64,000 nt of DNA, from the NCBI RefSeq assembly GCF_025770765.1, contig NZ_JANZKY010000002.1, forward strand, positions 1-64,000, given 5' to 3'. Every line of letters starts with the position of its first letter. The stretch's first letter is position 1. This DNA is from Propionivibrio soli (GTDB taxonomy: Bacteria; Pseudomonadota; Gammaproteobacteria; Burkholderiales; Rhodocyclaceae). Both the position numbers and the translations under genes were made by a program. Below the pieces are notes generated by a model, which searched no databases, was not told the origin of the DNA, and was given only the letters and a program-made list of their open reading frames with translations. Shown here piece by piece: positions 34,496 to 43,168 of this stretch.

Positions 34496-35478
34496 GGTGC
34501 GGCTTTCTGCAATCGCTCGCGTACGGCGGCGGCCACCGATTCCGGCGTGATGTGGCTCATGCACGGCGTGTCCCGCTCGCAATCGGCCCGTCCGCAGGGG
34601 ATGCAATCCCACGTGAGCGGTGGAGTGAGCCGCATCAGCTCCGGACCTTCAACCTCACTGGCAATGGTCGGTCCGAACAGAGCGACGACTGGCATACCAA
34701 GACTCAATGCAATGTGCAGGCCTAGCGAGTCGTTCGTCACCAACAGGCGGCAGCTCGCGATCCAGTCGATATAGTCCTCGATATTGTTGACGCCTTCCTG
34801 CCACCCCACGGACAAGTCCTGGGACAGATTGTCATGCAGGGCCCGCCAGTGCTCGTCCGGCCAGCGCTTGAACGGAAATTTGGCACCGACCATATGGTTG
34901 AAGCCCACGTCGTACCGAATCCCGCCGGTCGGCTTGTAGCCGAGAACGTAGCGCTGCCCCTCATAGTGCTGTCCGAGCATCTCGTAGAGGATGTAGGACC
35001 ACGATTTGGCTTTTAGGCGTTTGGCATCGGGATCGCTGGAGAACGACAACGCCTCGTCCGAATGATCGTACGAAACGGCCGTATGCGTCTGCGGATCGAG
35101 CCGGAAGCCATAACGCCGCCAGGCGGGGATCCGGTCCGATACCGCGCAAATCCCCGGCTCTTTCTCGAAATTGACGACGATGTCGAACCACTCGGAAAGC
35201 AGCAGATGCGGTGTGAATGCGTTCACGACGAGCAGCCGGTGAATGAACGGATTGCCCTTCAGCAACGGAACGCCGCGCTTGTCGACGACCCACGTGACGT
35301 GAAATTGCTCCGGCGGAAAAAGATGCAGGATGACCGTCGTGCGCAGGATGTCACCGAGACTCACGATACCGCTGTCGTCCGGGTCGAGCGTTTCGCTGTA
35401 TCCGGGCTTGATGATCAGAACGCGCTTGCGACCGTCTTGGCCGCGCGCCCCAAGCTTGTCGCTATCCATGCTTTCCAT
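34492..35478 (-). CDS. GT9-family glycosyltransferase (heptosyltransferase-like)
   Basis: A 328-residue ADP-heptose:LPS heptosyltransferase-like enzyme. The start region has RVLIIKPGYSET and later SLGDILRTTVILHLFPP. The donor-site region reads LLVTNDSLGLHIALSLGMPV and ALFGPTIASEVEG. A cluster CIPCGRADCERDTPC follows, resembling the CXXC-rich element seen in several GT9 enzymes. Start at 35478 or 35469, both inside the end of the radical SAM gene. It would transfer a sugar onto a glycan or protein; its place between radical SAM and E1 genes suggests it handles the sugar made there. Confidence 0.86.
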   Translation of the reverse strand: MESMDSDKLGARGQDGRKRVLIIKPGYSETLDPDDSGIVSLGDILRTTVILHLFPPEQFHVTWVVDKRGVPLLKGNPFIHRLLVVNAFTPHLLLSEWFDIVVNFEKEPGICAVSDRIPAWRRYGFRLDPQTHTAVSYDHSDEALSFSSDPDAKRLKAKSWSYILYEMLGQHYEGQRYVLGYKPTGGIRYDVGFNHMVGAKFPFKRWPDEHWRALHDNLSQDLSVGWQEGVNNIEDYIDWIASCRLLVTNDSLGLHIALSLGMPVVALFGPTIASEVEGPELMRLTPPLTWDCIPCGRADCERDTPCMSHITPESVAAAVRERLQKAAP

Positions 35479-36628
35479 TGCCGTCGTCGTTGCGGAAGAA
35501 GTGCGCCACCCGATCTATATCGTCGATTCCGGCGCGGAGTTGAGCCGGCATTTCGATGTTCCTGATCATGACCGAGGTGTGAGGAATCTGTTTGTCGTAA
35601 AAGCTTTGAAAACGGTCGTTCTTGATCTTCGTATCGCAACCGACGCAGCGCCCATAGTGCGTGCATGGGCGAAAGATCTCCAGATCGCTCATTGCGAACG
35701 CCGGGTCGAGAAGATGTCCCACAGGCGCCATCGATCTGCCTGAGAACAACCCTTCACCTCGTTCGCGGAAGCGAAATTGCATCGCTTCCAGTGCCTCGAA
35801 CTCTTTGAGCGGTCCGCCCTGGACCCAGCTTTCGTAAAGGAAGAAATGACATCCCCAGACAAAACCGAGAGGATCGACGAGAAGCTCCGTCGTCCGGCAT
35901 TCGCATTTCAAGGTGCGTGGGTAAATGCCACGCGCGACGAGATCGGTGGAGTACGGGTAAAGATAGTGGCCATACAGCCTTCCCTCGTGCACGCCCAGGA
36001 ACTCTTTGCCCTCGAACGGCACTCGCCCCTCGACGAGTCGCTCCATCTCCGGAGTTACCACGTTGGCCGGATGCTCCACCATGTAGATTCCGACGTCGCT
36101 CTCGGCCTTGTCCGGCGAAACCCGGAAACCGTGCTCGCCAAGTGCCGCGCAACGCTGGACCAGTTCTGCGAACCCTTGCCCATGCCATACCCGGTCCATC
36201 TCCTCGGCGTGGTAGCTGACGCGAATCGACGGGTAAGGCGCATTGCGCTGCAACTTGGCCTGCTGGCCGTTCAGATTACGAGCAAAGACTTCGGGGCGCA
36301 AAGCGAAGTTGGTGAGGAGATCGAAGTAGTGCGGCAACCCCGCGAGCAGGGTCCCGAGCCCCCGCCCTCCGCCGTACAGCATGGGCTCGCCGCCCTGGAG
36401 AGTGATCGGCAAATCGGCCGAGAAGGGTATTCGGCCCAATCCTTCGATCCACTGCTCGGGACTCAACTCCTTGCGCACCGTTTTTGCCGCGATCGGAAAA
36501 AGCGAATTGCGGCGCCCGGCCTGCTGCGGGTCGTTGATGCAATAGCTACAGTTCAGGTTGCATTCGAGCGTCAGGAATACGCCGATGTAGTTCAACGACT
36601 CGGGCAACTGAAGGTGCGGCAGCGGCAT
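35462..36628 (-). CDS. Radical SAM enzyme with C-terminal Cys-rich domain
   Basis: A 388-residue radical SAM protein. LTLECNLNCSYCIND carries Cys23, Cys27 and Cys30; ITLQGGEPMLYGGG is the GGEP motif. Additional cysteines occur in LKCECRTTELLVDPLGFVWG and CTHYGRCVGCDTKIKN, suggesting SPASM-like auxiliary clusters. The ATG at 36628 follows GAGGAG by 10 bases, better than the TTG at 36646. It is the second gene of the six-gene minus-strand operon and overlaps the GT9 gene by 17 bases. It is not close to the other radical SAM proteins in this window, so the reactions probably differ. Confidence 0.85.
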   Translation of the reverse strand: MPLPHLQLPESLNYIGVFLTLECNLNCSYCINDPQQAGRRNSLFPIAAKTVRKELSPEQWIEGLGRIPFSADLPITLQGGEPMLYGGGRGLGTLLAGLPHYFDLLTNFALRPEVFARNLNGQQAKLQRNAPYPSIRVSYHAEEMDRVWHGQGFAELVQRCAALGEHGFRVSPDKAESDVGIYMVEHPANVVTPEMERLVEGRVPFEGKEFLGVHEGRLYGHYLYPYSTDLVARGIYPRTLKCECRTTELLVDPLGFVWGCHFFLYESWVQGGPLKEFEALEAMQFRFRERGEGLFSGRSMAPVGHLLDPAFAMSDLEIFRPCTHYGRCVGCDTKIKNDRFQSFYDKQIPHTSVMIRNIEMPAQLRAGIDDIDRVAHFFRNDDGNGKHG

Positions 36629-36697
36629 TCGCTTAATTCTCCTCAACGGGCGTCCATCGCCGTGCTTTTCCGTGCAGCCGGCTCCCGCAACAGGCGT

Positions 36698-38725
36698 TCA
36701 GGAGGGATCCCGATAAATCCACTTGAATTCGTGCTGGAACACGTACCTCGCCGACTCCGGATAATAGTAGCTTTCGGCCTTCCGTCCGGCGAGAAAATCG
36801 CAATGGCGCGTCGGCCCCGTGAACTCGGCCCAAAAGAAGTAATCGCTGTCGTCGATGAGACGTAGCGCCCCGCTTTTGAACGCCGAGTCGACGAAATCGT
36901 GGTCCACCGTGTAGAAGCTCGCGATGGCATGCGGGCCGCACAACGGATTGCGCATCATGTGGTCCAGCATCTCCTCGCGCGCGTAAAAGCACAGCGGCGG
37001 TGGCGCCCAGTTGTGCGCCGAGTAATAGCCGTCTCCCTCGCGGTAGCGTAAACACGGGCTGTCGCTCACTAGTGCCGAATGTGTTTGGGGGTGCCTGAAC
37101 TCGGTCATCGCTCTGTGCACGAAGTCTCGCGAATTCAAGGCGCCTTGGCCTTCGGCAAACCTGGCCCTCAGCGCTGGGTAGGCAAGATCGGTATTGATGC
37201 GCGGCATGGCGCAGACGACGGTCTCGCCCGGCTTCATATCGCCGATTACGCGATGGATCGACCCCGAGATGATCGCGTCGGGCAATGCCATGACGACGAT
37301 GGAACGCATGGCCAGGGAACGCCTGACCTGGTCGATGATTGGCAGCGAAAGGATCGCGTACAGATCCTGCGAGAGACCAAGGAGTTCCACGTTGACGCGA
37401 TAACGGATCCCCCGCTGTTCGAGTTTGCTGAGGAATCCCTTGAGCGCGCCCAGGTCGGAGGGTGTCGTATAGATGTTGTAGACGACGGTCCGCTCCTGCA
37501 GCAGTCGATCGAAACCCTCCGTCGAAGACAATGCGGGATAAGCGGCGTACTCGAGGAAATCGACGTGTTCCTGCCCGCTGACCATGCAGAAGAGTTCGAC
37601 GATCTGGCCCGCACCGAAATCCGGTTTCGCCGGATCGAGCCCGGTGGTATCCACGAGCGATCTCGTTCCCGTGCACAGGCGGCCGGCGATTTCCTCAAGC
37701 CGGTAAAAGATGAGGCGGCTCTCGAGATTGGACGGCAGCGCCCGCAACCCCCAGTTGTTCGCCTCCCGGATCACGCGAGCCGCGAACAAACAGGCTTTCT
37801 CCGCCCCTTCCTTGTTACCGCTGCGGTACAGAAAATCCGCGAGCTGCAGCTGGCTATCAAGATTGCCAGGCGACATCTCAACGTTTTTCTCAAGCACCGC
37901 CAAAGCTTCGTCGGCACGCCCGCTCTTCTCCAGCAGTTCCGCGTAGAACTGCCATAGGGCGAGGTCGTCCGGAGCGCTGTTGATGGAGGCCGCAAGAATC
38001 GTTTCAGCATCGGAAAAACGCTCTTGCCTGAGCAGCACCCGGGCCAATGCAAGAGTCATACCCTGATTCTCGCCTCTAGCCTCGAGGAAGCATCGGCATA
38101 ACGCTTCTGCATCCTGAAGCCGATCATCCCTGTTCAAGAGATCGAGCAAGGTTTCGTAAGCGCGAGCGTCACCAGGCGAGGCCTCGATGTATTGCCGCAG
38201 ATGCCTCTCAGCGGATGGAAAGTCCCCCAGTTGCCAAAACACGTGGGCCAGAATGAATTCGATTTCCTGATTGGGAAGCAGGGTTTCCAGAATCTGAGTA
38301 GCTTCCTGCAACCGTTTCTCTTTCATCAACAGCTGAGCCAGACCGACCGCCGCATCAACATCGCGCGGCGAAGCATCGAGAACCTTCCGGTATGCCCTCT
38401 CGACTTCCGCCCCCGAGAGATACTTGGCAAGCTGCGCCCAAGCGGCCGTGTTTGCCGGGTCGGCCGCCACCGCCTTTTTCAGGCTCGCGGTAGCGCCTGA
38501 AGCATCGCCGCGTTGCGCCAGCACGAGGGCGTCCTGAAAATGCCGCGCCGACTGCGTCGCGCCGATGGCCCGGTAGATCCCGAGGGCCTCGGCAACTTGA
38601 CCTTCCTGCGCCAGCTTCTGCGCTTCGACGAACCGGGGATCGAACATATACGAAAGGAAGTCATCGCATGCAAGCGCGGGTCCTGTAGCGTCGCTTGCGT
38701 GCACGAACAGAGAATTGCTGGTCAT
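36698..38725 (-). CDS. TPR protein with C-terminal glycosyltransferase-like domain
   Basis: A 675-residue protein. Residues about 30-330 are tandem TPR-like repeats (EALGIYRAIGATQSARHFQD, NTAAWAQLAKYLSGAEVERA, LALWQFYAELLEKSGRADEA, DSQLQLADFLYRSGNKEGA). The last 330 residues form a domain (QIVELFCMVSGQEHVDFLEY; PCLRYREGDGYYSAHNWAPP; DDSDYFFWAEFTGPTRHCDF) that I do not recognise as a named family, but which has the mixed character of a GT-A-type fold. It is the promoter-proximal gene of the minus operon, with TATAAT 32 bases before the ATG. A TPR-guided glycosyltransferase is the best guess. Confidence 0.75.
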   Translation of the reverse strand: MTSNSLFVHASDATGPALACDDFLSYMFDPRFVEAQKLAQEGQVAEALGIYRAIGATQSARHFQDALVLAQRGDASGATASLKKAVAADPANTAAWAQLAKYLSGAEVERAYRKVLDASPRDVDAAVGLAQLLMKEKRLQEATQILETLLPNQEIEFILAHVFWQLGDFPSAERHLRQYIEASPGDARAYETLLDLLNRDDRLQDAEALCRCFLEARGENQGMTLALARVLLRQERFSDAETILAASINSAPDDLALWQFYAELLEKSGRADEALAVLEKNVEMSPGNLDSQLQLADFLYRSGNKEGAEKACLFAARVIREANNWGLRALPSNLESRLIFYRLEEIAGRLCTGTRSLVDTTGLDPAKPDFGAGQIVELFCMVSGQEHVDFLEYAAYPALSSTEGFDRLLQERTVVYNIYTTPSDLGALKGFLSKLEQRGIRYRVNVELLGLSQDLYAILSLPIIDQVRRSLAMRSIVVMALPDAIISGSIHRVIGDMKPGETVVCAMPRINTDLAYPALRARFAEGQGALNSRDFVHRAMTEFRHPQTHSALVSDSPCLRYREGDGYYSAHNWAPPPLCFYAREEMLDHMMRNPLCGPHAIASFYTVDHDFVDSAFKSGALRLIDDSDYFFWAEFTGPTRHCDFLAGRKAESYYYPESARYVFQHEFKWIYRDPS

Positions 38726-38757
38726 TTGAACGTTTCCCGGTACATCGGACTGGCACG

Positions 38758-38763
38758 ATTATA
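38758..38763 (-). promoter_or_regulatory. -10 box TATAAT for the minus-strand operon
   Basis: On the minus strand a perfect TATAAT lies 32 bases before the ATG at 38725. The plus strand of the same 147-base divergent gap carries CATAAT (38806-38811), a candidate -10 for the 38873 gene. Neither has a good -35 match at standard spacing. Confidence 0.45.
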
Positions 38764-38872
38764 GGGGCACCGCTCAAGAACGGCGACCGGGCTGACCGAA
38801 ATTGGCATAATCTGCCTGCCGGCCAACCGTGGCATAAACAACGGCGTTCGCAACCCGAAAACGAGTCGTCAA

Positions 38873-41800
38873 ATGAATCCCATCTATCTCCATCTCGGCG
38901 CAGGCTCTCGAAGAATCCCTGGATTCATCAATATCGACATAGAACCGGGCGCCGAGATGCAGCTCGATCTCACGCAGCCTCTTCCGTGGCCCGATCGGAG
39001 CGTCTCCGGAATATTCAGCGAGCATTTCATCGAGCACATCGCGCAGGCGGACGCGATCCGGCTGCTGCGGGAATGCCGTCGCGTTCTCGCCCCCGGCGGC
39101 GTCGTGCGGATCGCGACGCCGGATTTGACCGAGATGATCAAGGACTACACGGATCATCGCATTCACCCGGATTGGGAACATTTCGGCCTTGGTTGGACGG
39201 CGAATCGCTGCGAACGCCTGAATATCGGCATGCGTTGGTGGGGTCATCAGTGGATGTACGACGAAGAGGAACTGACTCGTCTCGCCCAGATGGTGGGGCT
39301 TGCTCCAGACGGCCGTTACGCGCTGGGCGAAAGCCGCCGGCCGGTGTTCCGCAATCTCGAATACCGGGAATCGTCGTCGCTGATTCTCGAGTTCATCAAG
39401 CCCGACCGGCAGCTTCCCGCGGACGCTTCACCTCTCGTGAGCATCACGATCCCCTCGTATCGGCCGCGCTTCTTCGAAGCAGCCCTGCAAAGCGCGCTGA
39501 ATCAGACCTACCGAAACTTTGAGATCGTCATCTGCGACGACTGCCCAGACGACGCGATATTCAAGATCGTCGAGCGGTACACCAGCCGCTATCCGCAGAT
39601 CCGTTATTTACGCAATAGCGAACGGCTCAATCGCGGGAACCTCGTCAAGTGCGTAAACGAGGCGCAGGGCGAGTTCGTGAAATTCCTCAACGACGACGAC
39701 CTGCTGACCCCGAACTGCCTGCAACGGATGCTCGACTGCTTCCGAACCGTACCCGACATCACGCTCGTGACGTCGAAGCGGACACGGATCGATGAAGACG
39801 GCCGCATTCTTCCCGAGGTCTTCGAGACTCTCCCCGTCGTCCAGGAAGACGCCATCATCGAAGGCGTGACGCTCGGTGCCGCGCTGCTTTCCGCTTTCCG
39901 GAATTTTGTTGGAGAGCCGACAACCGCCATGTTCCGCAAGGCGGACGTGATTCACCTCAAGCCCGACTATTTGGCCGTGGACAATCACGAGGTCTTCGGT
40001 ATCAACGACATAGCGGTCTGGACTAACCTGGCCACGCAGGGCAATGCGGCGTACCTCGTCGAGCCTTTGAGCCGTTTCCGCATTCACGCCAACCAGTCGC
40101 AGGCTGAACTGAGGGACGAAGTGTTTGCCGGTGCCGTTGAGGGCATCAGAGTGATGCGTGCCTCGTGGGATCGCCGAGGCCTGTCGAAAGGGCAATTTTT
40201 CGGCACGATTCTTTGGAAGCCGACCGGGGATGTCGATGGCTCTTGGCGGGTGCGGACGATCGACGCCGATTACTCAGGCTGGCGCGACGTTGTCCCCGAT
40301 CAATCGAGTGCATCGGGCGAATCCCAACTTCAGGAAGAACCACTGGGGTTGTCGGCTGGAGAAAACTCCAGCGCGATGTCTCCAGCCGATAACGCTCATC
40401 GCTCCGAAGCGTTGTCTGTACCCACAACAGGCGCCGAGAAGCGGGAAGCCTTGGCCTATCAGCGCTGGATGACGACAAAAACGCTCGACGACCTCGACGC
40501 CACCGTTTTTCAAGAACACGCGACGAAGCTCTGGAAAAAGAGGCTGCTCTTCGAGTTTCTCCTGGTCGTTTCTCCCGGCCAGGAAGCGTTGCTTGCCGAC
40601 AGCCTCGACTCGATATCCCAGCAATACTATGACGGCTGGCGGCTTACGATCTTCGCGCAAACGCCCTGCCCGGAACCGGAGTTCACACGCGACGGCAGCA
40701 CGGTACGCTGGTTCGAGGTACCCGATGCGTCGCAAATACCGATTCGGATCAATGAGCATCTGCTCTCGGCGCGAAGCGACTGGGTCGGTCTCTTCACTTG
40801 CGGCATGCGGTTCGCGCCGCAACTGTTGCTATCGCTTGCCGACTACCTCGCCATCAACCCGGCGTGGAAGCTCGTCTACACCGATGAGGACAAGCTGAAC
40901 GCGGACGCAGAACGTTATGCCCCGTTGTTCAAGCCCGATTTCAATCTCGAACTTCTGCGCTCGACCGATTACGTCAGGAATGTGCTCGTCGAACGAAATA
41001 CGTTATTGCTGGCCGGCGGATACTCTCAGATCGCCGGCGCCGAGTGTCTGGACACGACTTTGAGGGTGTTCGACAAGGTCGGACAAGGGTCGATCGGCCA
41101 TATTCCAGATGTCCTCGTCCATGTTCCGGAGATCGTTTTCGGTCCCGAGGACGAAGGCGGCGCGGCGGAGGCGGTGCAACAACACCTCGCTCGCCGTGGC
41201 ATCGACGCCGAGGTGTTCCAGGGGCTTGCCGAAGGGCGAACGCGGCGCCTCGTTTATCGGCATCAGGAATCGCCAAAGGTCTCGGTCATCGTTCCCACCC
41301 GGAACCAGCCAACGCTGCTGCGCGCGTGCATCGAGTCGCTGCTGCAACAAACGGGATACCCGGATTGGGAGCTTCTTCTCGTCGACAACGCGAGTGACGA
41401 CGCCGGCGTCCTCGCGTACTACGAGGAACTCCAGTCCCGGCTTGAAGAGCGGGTGCAAGTTCTGCACTTCGACGCTCCGTTCAATTTCTCGGCGATGAAC
41501 AACTTGGCGGCAAGCCATGCGCGCGGCGAGTATCTGTTGTTGTTGAACAACGATACGGAGTGCATTCACGACGATTGGCTCGACGCGATGATGGCCCACG
41601 CGCAGCGCCCCGACGTCGGCATCGTCGGCAGCCGTTTGCTGTTCCCCGATTCGCTGACCGTTCAGCATGCCGGTGTCGTGCTCGGCTTAACGGGCACTGC
41701 CGGCCATGTTTTCCTGGGCTCGCTGTCGCACGAAGCACCCGGCTATCTCAATCGGGCGCTAGCCGACCAAGAGTACTCGGCCGTCACCGGCGCCAGCCTA

Positions 41801-43156
41801 TTGATCCGCAAATCACTGTTCGACGAGGTCGGCGGGCTCGACGAACAAGCGTTTGGCATCAGCTTCAGCGATATCGATCTTTGCCTCAAAGTGCGGGCAC
41901 AAGGTTATCGCATCGTCTGGACCCCTTTCGCGACCCTGCTTCACCACGGTTCGGCCACGCAGAAGAACGATATGCAAGACCCGCAGAAGGTCGCGACCTT
42001 CCAACGGGAATGCAACGAGTTCTATCGCCGCTGGAACAGCGTTCTCATCGCAGACCCTGCATGGAATCGCAATTTGAGCCTTTGCCTGCCGGCCCCGGTG
42101 GTCGAGGATGAACTGGCTGTGCCTTGGAACACGGATTTCCACGATCGCCCGCGCATTCTCGTCATGCCCGTGTCTGCGCAAGGAGCCGCCGAATACCGCA
42201 GCCTGACGCCGTTACGCGCCCTGCACGCGGCCGGAAAGATCCAATTTGCGTCCGTCTGCCAACCCCGCCCCGACTTCGAGCGGGCGCCGATGCCTATCGA
42301 GTTGGCGCGGCTGGCTCCCGACACGCTGGTCATGCATGCGCCGGTCGATAACGTTCGGGGCCAGGCGTTGCTTGCCTACGAGCGCTTCAACGACGACATC
42401 TTCCGTATCTATGCACTGGACGATCTCATCACCGAGGTGCCGGAGAGCAATCCGACGTACAGCGCCCTGCCCGCGGACGCGATTTCCGAGCGGCTGGCCC
42501 TCGGCGTCAAAGCCTGCCACCGTCTTATCGTCAGTACCGAGCCGTTGCGCGAGGCTTACCGTCACTTGATCGACGACATACGCGTCATTCCCAACACCTT
42601 GCCTTGGTCGGTGTGGGGCGGCCTCCGGTCGCAGCGCCGGCGTGGCAAGAAGCTGCGTGTCGGCTGGGCCGGTGCGCAGCAGCATGCGGGTGACCTGGTT
42701 TTCATGCAAGAGGTGGTAAAAGCCACGGCCCAGGAGGTTGAGTGGATCTTCCTGGGCATGCTGCCCGAGGGCACACGCCCGTTCGTCGCGGAGTTCCACG
42801 ATTTCGTCCACGACTTTGCGGTTTATCCGGCGAAGCTCGCCTCACTCGATCTCGACCTGGCCGTCGCACCGTTGGCGAACCATCCCTTCAACGAGGCCAA
42901 GAGCAACCTGCGGCTACTTGAGTACGGAATTCTTGGCTGGCCGGTCATTTGTACGGATATCTTCCCTTACCGGACGGGCAACCCGCCGGTAACTCGGCTA
43001 CCCAACGAAACGAGCCGGTGGATTGATGCCATTCGGGAAAAAATCGCCGAACCGGAAGCGTTGGCACGTGAAGGCGATGCTTTGCGCGAGTGGGTCAAGC
43101 GGAGCTATCTGCTGGAGAACCACCTCGACGAGTGGCTCGCCGCTTTCATCCGGTAA
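38873..43156 (+). CDS. Giant modular methyltransferase-glycosyltransferase (MT-GT2-GT2-GT2-GT-B)
   Basis: A 1427-residue protein of several modules. About 1-180 is a SAM methyltransferase (IYLHLGAGSRRIPGFINIDI; IFSEHFIEHIAQADAIRLL). About 188-400 is a GT2 domain (PLVSITIPSYRPRFFEAALQ, KFLNDDDLLTPN). About 555-780 is a second, weaker GT2-like domain (LLADSLDSISQQYYDGWRLT, LVYTDEDKLNADA). About 800-1060 is a third GT2 domain (KVSVIVPTRNQPTLLRACIE, LLLLNNDTECIHDDWLDAMM). About 1090-1427 is a GT-B-like domain (RVGWAGAQQHAGDLVFMQEV, AVAPLANHPFNEAKSNLRLL). Such chains probably build a short oligosaccharide in one protein. No membrane segment. The next gene starts 13 bases downstream. Confidence 0.85.
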   Translation: MNPIYLHLGAGSRRIPGFINIDIEPGAEMQLDLTQPLPWPDRSVSGIFSEHFIEHIAQADAIRLLRECRRVLAPGGVVRIATPDLTEMIKDYTDHRIHPDWEHFGLGWTANRCERLNIGMRWWGHQWMYDEEELTRLAQMVGLAPDGRYALGESRRPVFRNLEYRESSSLILEFIKPDRQLPADASPLVSITIPSYRPRFFEAALQSALNQTYRNFEIVICDDCPDDAIFKIVERYTSRYPQIRYLRNSERLNRGNLVKCVNEAQGEFVKFLNDDDLLTPNCLQRMLDCFRTVPDITLVTSKRTRIDEDGRILPEVFETLPVVQEDAIIEGVTLGAALLSAFRNFVGEPTTAMFRKADVIHLKPDYLAVDNHEVFGINDIAVWTNLATQGNAAYLVEPLSRFRIHANQSQAELRDEVFAGAVEGIRVMRASWDRRGLSKGQFFGTILWKPTGDVDGSWRVRTIDADYSGWRDVVPDQSSASGESQLQEEPLGLSAGENSSAMSPADNAHRSEALSVPTTGAEKREALAYQRWMTTKTLDDLDATVFQEHATKLWKKRLLFEFLLVVSPGQEALLADSLDSISQQYYDGWRLTIFAQTPCPEPEFTRDGSTVRWFEVPDASQIPIRINEHLLSARSDWVGLFTCGMRFAPQLLLSLADYLAINPAWKLVYTDEDKLNADAERYAPLFKPDFNLELLRSTDYVRNVLVERNTLLLAGGYSQIAGAECLDTTLRVFDKVGQGSIGHIPDVLVHVPEIVFGPEDEGGAAEAVQQHLARRGIDAEVFQGLAEGRTRRLVYRHQESPKVSVIVPTRNQPTLLRACIESLLQQTGYPDWELLLVDNASDDAGVLAYYEELQSRLEERVQVLHFDAPFNFSAMNNLAASHARGEYLLLLNNDTECIHDDWLDAMMAHAQRPDVGIVGSRLLFPDSLTVQHAGVVLGLTGTAGHVFLGSLSHEAPGYLNRALADQEYSAVTGASLLIRKSLFDEVGGLDEQAFGISFSDIDLCLKVRAQGYRIVWTPFATLLHHGSATQKNDMQDPQKVATFQRECNEFYRRWNSVLIADPAWNRNLSLCLPAPVVEDELAVPWNTDFHDRPRILVMPVSAQGAAEYRSLTPLRALHAAGKIQFASVCQPRPDFERAPMPIELARLAPDTLVMHAPVDNVRGQALLAYERFNDDIFRIYALDDLITEVPESNPTYSALPADAISERLALGVKACHRLIVSTEPLREAYRHLIDDIRVIPNTLPWSVWGGLRSQRRRGKKLRVGWAGAQQHAGDLVFMQEVVKATAQEVEWIFLGMLPEGTRPFVAEFHDFVHDFAVYPAKLASLDLDLAVAPLANHPFNEAKSNLRLLEYGILGWPVICTDIFPYRTGNPPVTRLPNETSRWIDAIREKIAEPEALAREGDALREWVKRSYLLENHLDEWLAAFIR

Positions 43157-43168
43157 GCTCACGCGCCT

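Noticed and set aside
38751-38767. TGGCACG near 38751 as a sigma-54 promoter
   Set aside because: The -24-like TGGCACG is present but no GC follows at the required 10-base spacing.
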